DNA from: Bacillus sp. FJAT-27225
Lineage (GTDB): Bacteria; Bacillota; Bacilli; Bacillales; Cytobacillaceae
Assembly (NCBI RefSeq): GCF_001685025.1
Contig: NZ_MAYU01000022.1
Location: forward strand, 434,001 to 498,000
Direction of reading: 5' to 3'
Length of the DNA: 64,000 bases
In this document: one piece after another, positions 60,268 through 64,000 of the stretch
Numbering within the stretch: the first letter of the stretch is position 1
How the letters are laid out: every line of letters starts with the position of its first letter
Notes under the pieces: generated by a model
Databases searched by the model: none
What the model saw: only the letters and a program-made list of their open reading frames with translations
What the model was told of the DNA's origin: nothing
Program-made: the position numbers and the translations under genes

Positions 60268-62643
60268 TTACAAGAAATCAGTCTGTTTAATCCTGACAAC
60301 CCTACTTTGCGCAAAACAATTAATATCCGTTGTTTGCATTTTGCAATAGATAGCGTACTCGCTGCCGTCAGGTACACCTAAATCGAGTGTTAGCCAATGT
60401 TCGGATGGTGAACCCACAATTGCGTTCGTACTCGCTGACGCAAGCCATACATCCTGGTTGCTCGTTGGTGTTACAAAGAAGTAAACTAAAGCTCCTGTTT
60501 CAGAGGCTAGGAAAATTTGTAATTTGACATATCGTGCTTTCCGTTCAAAGGTATAGACCTGGCAAATTGATGACCAGACACCATCATTCATCTGGAAGTA
60601 TCGACCGTTTACTCTTGCATCAATAACAAATGGTGGGTCCGAACCGAATATGTCATACGCTTGATTTAATTTTCCATCAATCATAGTTATAAAACCATCG
60701 TCACGTTCTACTGTAAAAGCACCTTTTTTAACATATCCTCCACGATAATCAAGTTGTAAGTATCTGGTGCCATCAGGATTGCTTGCTCGAACACCATGTT
60801 GTCCCAAGTCTAAACTTGTAGGTAAGGGTGCCGTCAATCGCAAGTCCTCGCGAACCGCCTGTCCAGCAGCATTGGCTTTTGCTGTTGCATCAGCTTCTAC
60901 ATCTTCCGGTGCAGGAGTCCAGTCTGTCGCTTTATTTCCTTTTTCAACCTTAACCCAATTTACAGTAGCTTTACCTAAACGGCTTCCCTCACTAGGATAC
61001 AAGTAGAATGTAATATTATATCTGCCAGTCCACGTTGCAACCCACTGTGCCGATACAGTAGTGTCCGTTGTTGACGTTATGGATAATGTCTTTACACCTT
61101 TAACCCAAGTCGGTTCCCACAGATAAATTTCCAACCATTTTCCATCATTTAATGCCTGTTGATCCACTCTGCCATTCACAGTGATTGTATAGGTTTCGCC
61201 CTCTATTAAATCCACCGTTAATTGCCTGTGTCCAAACCCATAAGCACTAGAAGTTTCACCTATTTTACTGTACGGTACTAGATTCCTACCACCAACTTCT
61301 ATCTTTGATGGATCATATCCATTTTCAAAAGTTGAACCTGCTCCTATACGAATATTGTTTGCGTCTAGTTGCCCAATAGCACCAGCAGATAAATTAAATC
61401 CATCTGCCGTAATAGCTTCGACAAATGTATTTCCACCATCTTTACTAATGCCAAATCCTTCTGAATTTAAAAGGGTTAATCGATTCGGGTCGATTTTTGA
61501 CTGTCCGATAATCCCATTTCCAAATATGAGTTCTGTCTGGGCGGACAGCAACGCTTTGGTAGTGATAATAACCCAATCGTCCAGTGCGTTAAATGGCAAC
61601 TTCCCACGGCCTTCTATCAACTCATTGATGCGGTCGATAGCTGTTTGCAAGTCAGATTGGTGACGCTTGACGAGGGGTTCAGTGCCAAAGGTGAGAGCAA
61701 TGTCTAAAATCTCCCCGCGCCAATTACGGGTAATGGACTGCTCGACGACGCGAACCTCGTCATTTAGTCCAATTCGTTCATCAATTAAAAATACCCTGTC
61801 GCCAAGTTCCGATTGGGCGATAGGGTATCCTTGTTTTGTCAAATCATGTATGTCAGCTGAGACGCTGATTTTCAGAGAGTTGTCCACCAGATCTTTAAGT
61901 GCTGCATCCATTGTTGAAGCATCCTTCACCCTGCCATCATATATAGGAGGAGCGTGCCTCATGCCAATGCCGGGAATTTGTGCCAATGGAGACGTGTATT
62001 CACGTTTTAACTTGGCATTTTTCTCATCCCCCTCATCATAGTCACCGAATCCTTTAGCGTGCGTCCAAAAGGCTGAAGCATCCATTTCCATGACGATATT
62101 AGAGGCATTGAGCTTGTGGCGATACATAATGCTGGTATCTCGGCCTATTTGCGTGTGGAGATAAACTGTATTCCCGGATAACCTGAATTCGGCACGATAT
62201 CGGTTAAGGGCCCGTTTAAAGGATGACAGTTTTGTTTCTCCCTTGCCGAACCCCTCCCATTGGACAGCAAGGAATGAATCTACTAGGACGAAATTAAAGC
62301 CTGTCCCGGCAAAGATTAAATCGAAAGCCTGATTTGCGGTCATGCTCTCGTTATATTCCTCGTAAATCCTATTGGAGTCCAGGATATCAAAGAAGAGGGG
62401 AATTGCTTTAATATCTATGGTTTGCTTATTGCCTTCTCCTTTTTTCCGAGCGAATATAATTTTATGAACAACCTCATCCAGGTCGCTGATTTCCCACATT
62501 TCTGATAGATTGTTAATAAAGAGGTTGTTTACCTTATTGGCATGAATGACAGCCGATAGTGAGCGATTTCCGTTTAATTCGGATTCATTGGTAATCGTCG
62601 CCTGGACAGGAAATTCATCGCCGGTTAAATTTCGGACAAACAT
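60268..62643 (-). CDS. Phage tail spike/tip protein (Prophage tail family)
   Basis: 791 residues. The first 350 match the baseplate hub-type fold of Siphovirus tail proteins (MFVRNLTGDEFPVQATITNE, WEISDLDEVVHKIIFARKK, EYTSPLAQIPGIGMRHAPPIYDGRVKD). The rest is a beta-rich fibre with a receptor-binding or carbohydrate-binding-like end. Likely recognises the host surface. Confidence 0.82.
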   Translation of the reverse strand: MFVRNLTGDEFPVQATITNESELNGNRSLSAVIHANKVNNLFINNLSEMWEISDLDEVVHKIIFARKKGEGNKQTIDIKAIPLFFDILDSNRIYEEYNESMTANQAFDLIFAGTGFNFVLVDSFLAVQWEGFGKGETKLSSFKRALNRYRAEFRLSGNTVYLHTQIGRDTSIMYRHKLNASNIVMEMDASAFWTHAKGFGDYDEGDEKNAKLKREYTSPLAQIPGIGMRHAPPIYDGRVKDASTMDAALKDLVDNSLKISVSADIHDLTKQGYPIAQSELGDRVFLIDERIGLNDEVRVVEQSITRNWRGEILDIALTFGTEPLVKRHQSDLQTAIDRINELIEGRGKLPFNALDDWVIITTKALLSAQTELIFGNGIIGQSKIDPNRLTLLNSEGFGISKDGGNTFVEAITADGFNLSAGAIGQLDANNIRIGAGSTFENGYDPSKIEVGGRNLVPYSKIGETSSAYGFGHRQLTVDLIEGETYTITVNGRVDQQALNDGKWLEIYLWEPTWVKGVKTLSITSTTDTTVSAQWVATWTGRYNITFYLYPSEGSRLGKATVNWVKVEKGNKATDWTPAPEDVEADATAKANAAGQAVREDLRLTAPLPTSLDLGQHGVRASNPDGTRYLQLDYRGGYVKKGAFTVERDDGFITMIDGKLNQAYDIFGSDPPFVIDARVNGRYFQMNDGVWSSICQVYTFERKARYVKLQIFLASETGALVYFFVTPTSNQDVWLASASTNAIVGSPSEHWLTLDLGVPDGSEYAIYCKMQTTDINCFAQSRVVRIKQTDFL

Positions 62644-62661
62644 TGGTTCACCTCCCTACAC

Positions 62662-62699
62662 AAAAAGAGCAGCCGGATCACCCCGATTGCTCTTTTTTT
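62662..62699. terminator. Terminator between tail-fibre and tail-spike genes
   Basis: AAAGAGCA.. pairs with ..TGCTCTTT around CGG/CCG, T tracts on both strands (TTTTTTTA on plus, TTTTTGTG on minus). May attenuate late transcription. Confidence 0.7.
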
Positions 62700-62738
62700 A
62701 TTCTGCTTATTAGTGCGCAATTGATTCCGATAGCGCAA

Positions 62739-64000
62739 CTATTGATACGAAACAACCCATTCTCTATCGGCAGTATAATCTGACGCACTAAAGTTCTTAA
62801 TCCAAATGGTAAGTTTATCAGCATTAGTACAAAACGCACCATAAACCACATCGCCACGTACTCCCCATCTTGGAGAAATTGAAATGGCACTCGCAGTAGT
62901 TATTCCAGGTAAACTGACTTCTACAGTTATATAAGCGCCTGCTGGTACTACTACATTAGTTGTAACTGTTGCTTTGGATTTCTGTCTTTCTGAAATGAAC
63001 TCCCTATAGCCATATACGATAAATCCATAGAAACTCAAAGAATCGGCTGTACCTATGTTCGATACTGTTATAGTTTGGAATCCTTTGCCTGTCAGGTGTA
63101 TAACTTTAGTGCCGATGTCTCCTTTAACCAAAGCATTAAATGCTGTTAAGTCTAACTTTGAGCCTAAAGCAAATGTATAAACTGACGGCGGTTGGGTTAC
63201 AGCAAATCTATCGGCACCGTTAATCATAAAGGATGATTCGATGTAAGGTTGTTCAGAACCGAAATTAACCTTTACTTCAGCCCGTGAATTAGCACCTGCA
63301 GTAAAAATAGGAATTAACAGTAAGTTTTCATTATCTGTATAGAATGTTGTCGTAAACTTTTGCCCTGCTGCAAGGTTGACTCTTGAACCATATTTATTAG
63401 ACCATACGCCTAGCGGTGAAGCGTTGTCACCGCCAATAGCACCGTCCGTTACATACCCTATTCCGTCACCTTCAACGGATAAAATAGAGTCATTGGTCAC
63501 TTTATAAGGGTTTAACAAATTCTTAGTCCCTACGAACAATCCAGCAATTTTTGTGCCGATTATGGTATAACCCTTAGTATTAAAGTGAGTTAGATCGTCA
63601 GGGCTTTGCCCCGTTGCGGGGTCGTCAGCTTGGACAGATATCATATCATGCCCATCGAGAAAGTCATCTGTATTAATTACTGGAATACCATAGATATACC
63701 CAATACTGTGTAGAGCTTCCCTATAAGATTCTAGCCAAGGATGTGCGCCACCTTGACTAATTTTAGGTGGGGTCAACAATACTACAGCCGAACCAAAATC
63801 AATTATCTGCTCAATAAGTAAGCACATATCATTTACATAAGCATCTATTTTTTGCTTTTTATCACTTGGAGTCCCAGCAGTTGAATCGTTCGTGCCTAAC
63901 ATAATTAAGTGTAAATCCGCACTCGGATTAGTGCTCCATTTGTTTTTAGATGCGTCTGCATAATGACCTGGAACACCACGATTTACTACAGTTGCAATAG
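62739..64000 (-). CDS. SGNH/GDSL hydrolase tail-fibre protein, 5' end cut by window
   Basis: Over 415 residues; the frame continues past the right edge (NRGVPGHYAD upstream of the internal Met). LIMLGTND is the SGNH block with Asn, and DDLTHFNTKGY holds the catalytic Asp and His; the nucleophile Ser should lie beyond the edge. A beta-rich C-terminal half follows. Phage fibres with this domain remove acetyl groups from surface glycans. Its stop lies just before a terminator. Confidence 0.85.
   Translation of the reverse strand, partial: IATVVNRGVPGHYADASKNKWSTNPSADLHLIMLGTNDSTAGTPSDKKQKIDAYVNDMCLLIEQIIDFGSAVVLLTPPKISQGGAHPWLESYREALHSIGYIYGIPVINTDDFLDGHDMISVQADDPATGQSPDDLTHFNTKGYTIIGTKIAGLFVGTKNLLNPYKVTNDSILSVEGDGIGYVTDGAIGGDNASPLGVWSNKYGSRVNLAAGQKFTTTFYTDNENLLLIPIFTAGANSRAEVKVNFGSEQPYIESSFMINGADRFAVTQPPSVYTFALGSKLDLTAFNALVKGDIGTKVIHLTGKGFQTITVSNIGTADSLSFYGFIVYGYREFISERQKSKATVTTNVVVPAGAYITVEVSLPGITTASAISISPRWGVRGDVVYGAFCTNADKLTIWIKNFSASDYTADREWVVSYQ

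Larger units (their letters stand above)
39311..64000. mobile_element. Temperate prophage inserted in yhbH (right part beyond window)
   Basis: From the yhbH break rightward the genes change to phage type: serine recombinase, ArpU, YopX, RuvC-like, DnaB, RecT, XRE repressors, FtsK-like, amidase, holin and tail proteins. The order places the recombinase/attachment end after the early genes and the tail genes toward the window edge. Capsid, portal and terminase genes are absent here and expected to the right. Key genes are intact, so it could be active. Confidence 0.9.

Overview
The window looks like the chromosome of an endospore-forming Bacillaceae (Bacillus or Mesobacillus-like). It has moderate G+C, strong Shine-Dalgarno sites, frequent TTG/GTG starts, SAM-I riboswitches, sporulation genes (spoVR, yhbH) and B. 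subtilis-like gene order (spoVR-yhdC-yhdB-yhcZ-yhcY-pgcA, then yhcU-yhcT). Product names come from reading the protein sequences; no database search was run.

Bases 1-39,310 are host chromosome. In order they hold a partial alpha/beta hydrolase; an XRE-cupin regulator; a gene made almost wholly of a 12-bp tandem repeat (Arg-Asp protein); a DUF2935 protein; spoVR, with a stray copy of part of its 3' end 2.5 kb away; the yhcYZ two-component system, split by a hairpin-rich repeat; pgcA; a disulfide-bond pair (bdbC plus thioredoxin); yhcU/yhcT; an aldo-keto reductase; a phosphate uptake pair (DUF47-pit); aspA; a 3-methyladenine glycosylase; a deoxynucleoside cluster (deoR, deoC, XapX, cdd); an MMPL exporter; a 2-oxoacid:ferredoxin oxidoreductase operon; a PAS-GGDEF-EAL protein; a 489-bp MITE with 8-bp target duplications; an HtrA protease; a small FbpA-like gene behind two tandem SAM-I riboswitches; and assorted metabolic and membrane genes.

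From about 39,311 to the window end lies a prophage that has cut the sporulation gene yhbH. Only the 3' part of yhbH (38,820-39,314) is here, and it begins within the VWA metal-binding motif codons. Directly beside it is a large serine recombinase. This resembles skin in sigK and SPbeta in spsM, where sporulation-time excision restores the host gene. The phage reads mostly leftward: tail and tail-fibre genes (SGNH hydrolase), holin and amidase (58-64 kb); a short rightward group and an FtsK/replication-relaxation module (55-58 kb); divergent repressor genes (53-55 kb); recombination and replication genes (RecT, SbcC-like ATPase, MBL nuclease, replication initiator, DnaB, 47-53 kb); many small early genes, RuvC-like resolvase, MazG-like, YopX and ArpU (41-47 kb); then recombinase and attachment junction. 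Capsid and packaging genes and the other half of yhbH should lie beyond the right end.

At least six copies of a near-palindromic site (YTACGACCTCGTAAT), all in one orientation and mostly just upstream of leftward phage genes, look like a dispersed regulatory element. The most notable observations are the yhbH-interrupting prophage, the dispersed operator, the tandem SAM riboswitches before an FbpA-like gene, and the Arg-Asp minisatellite gene.
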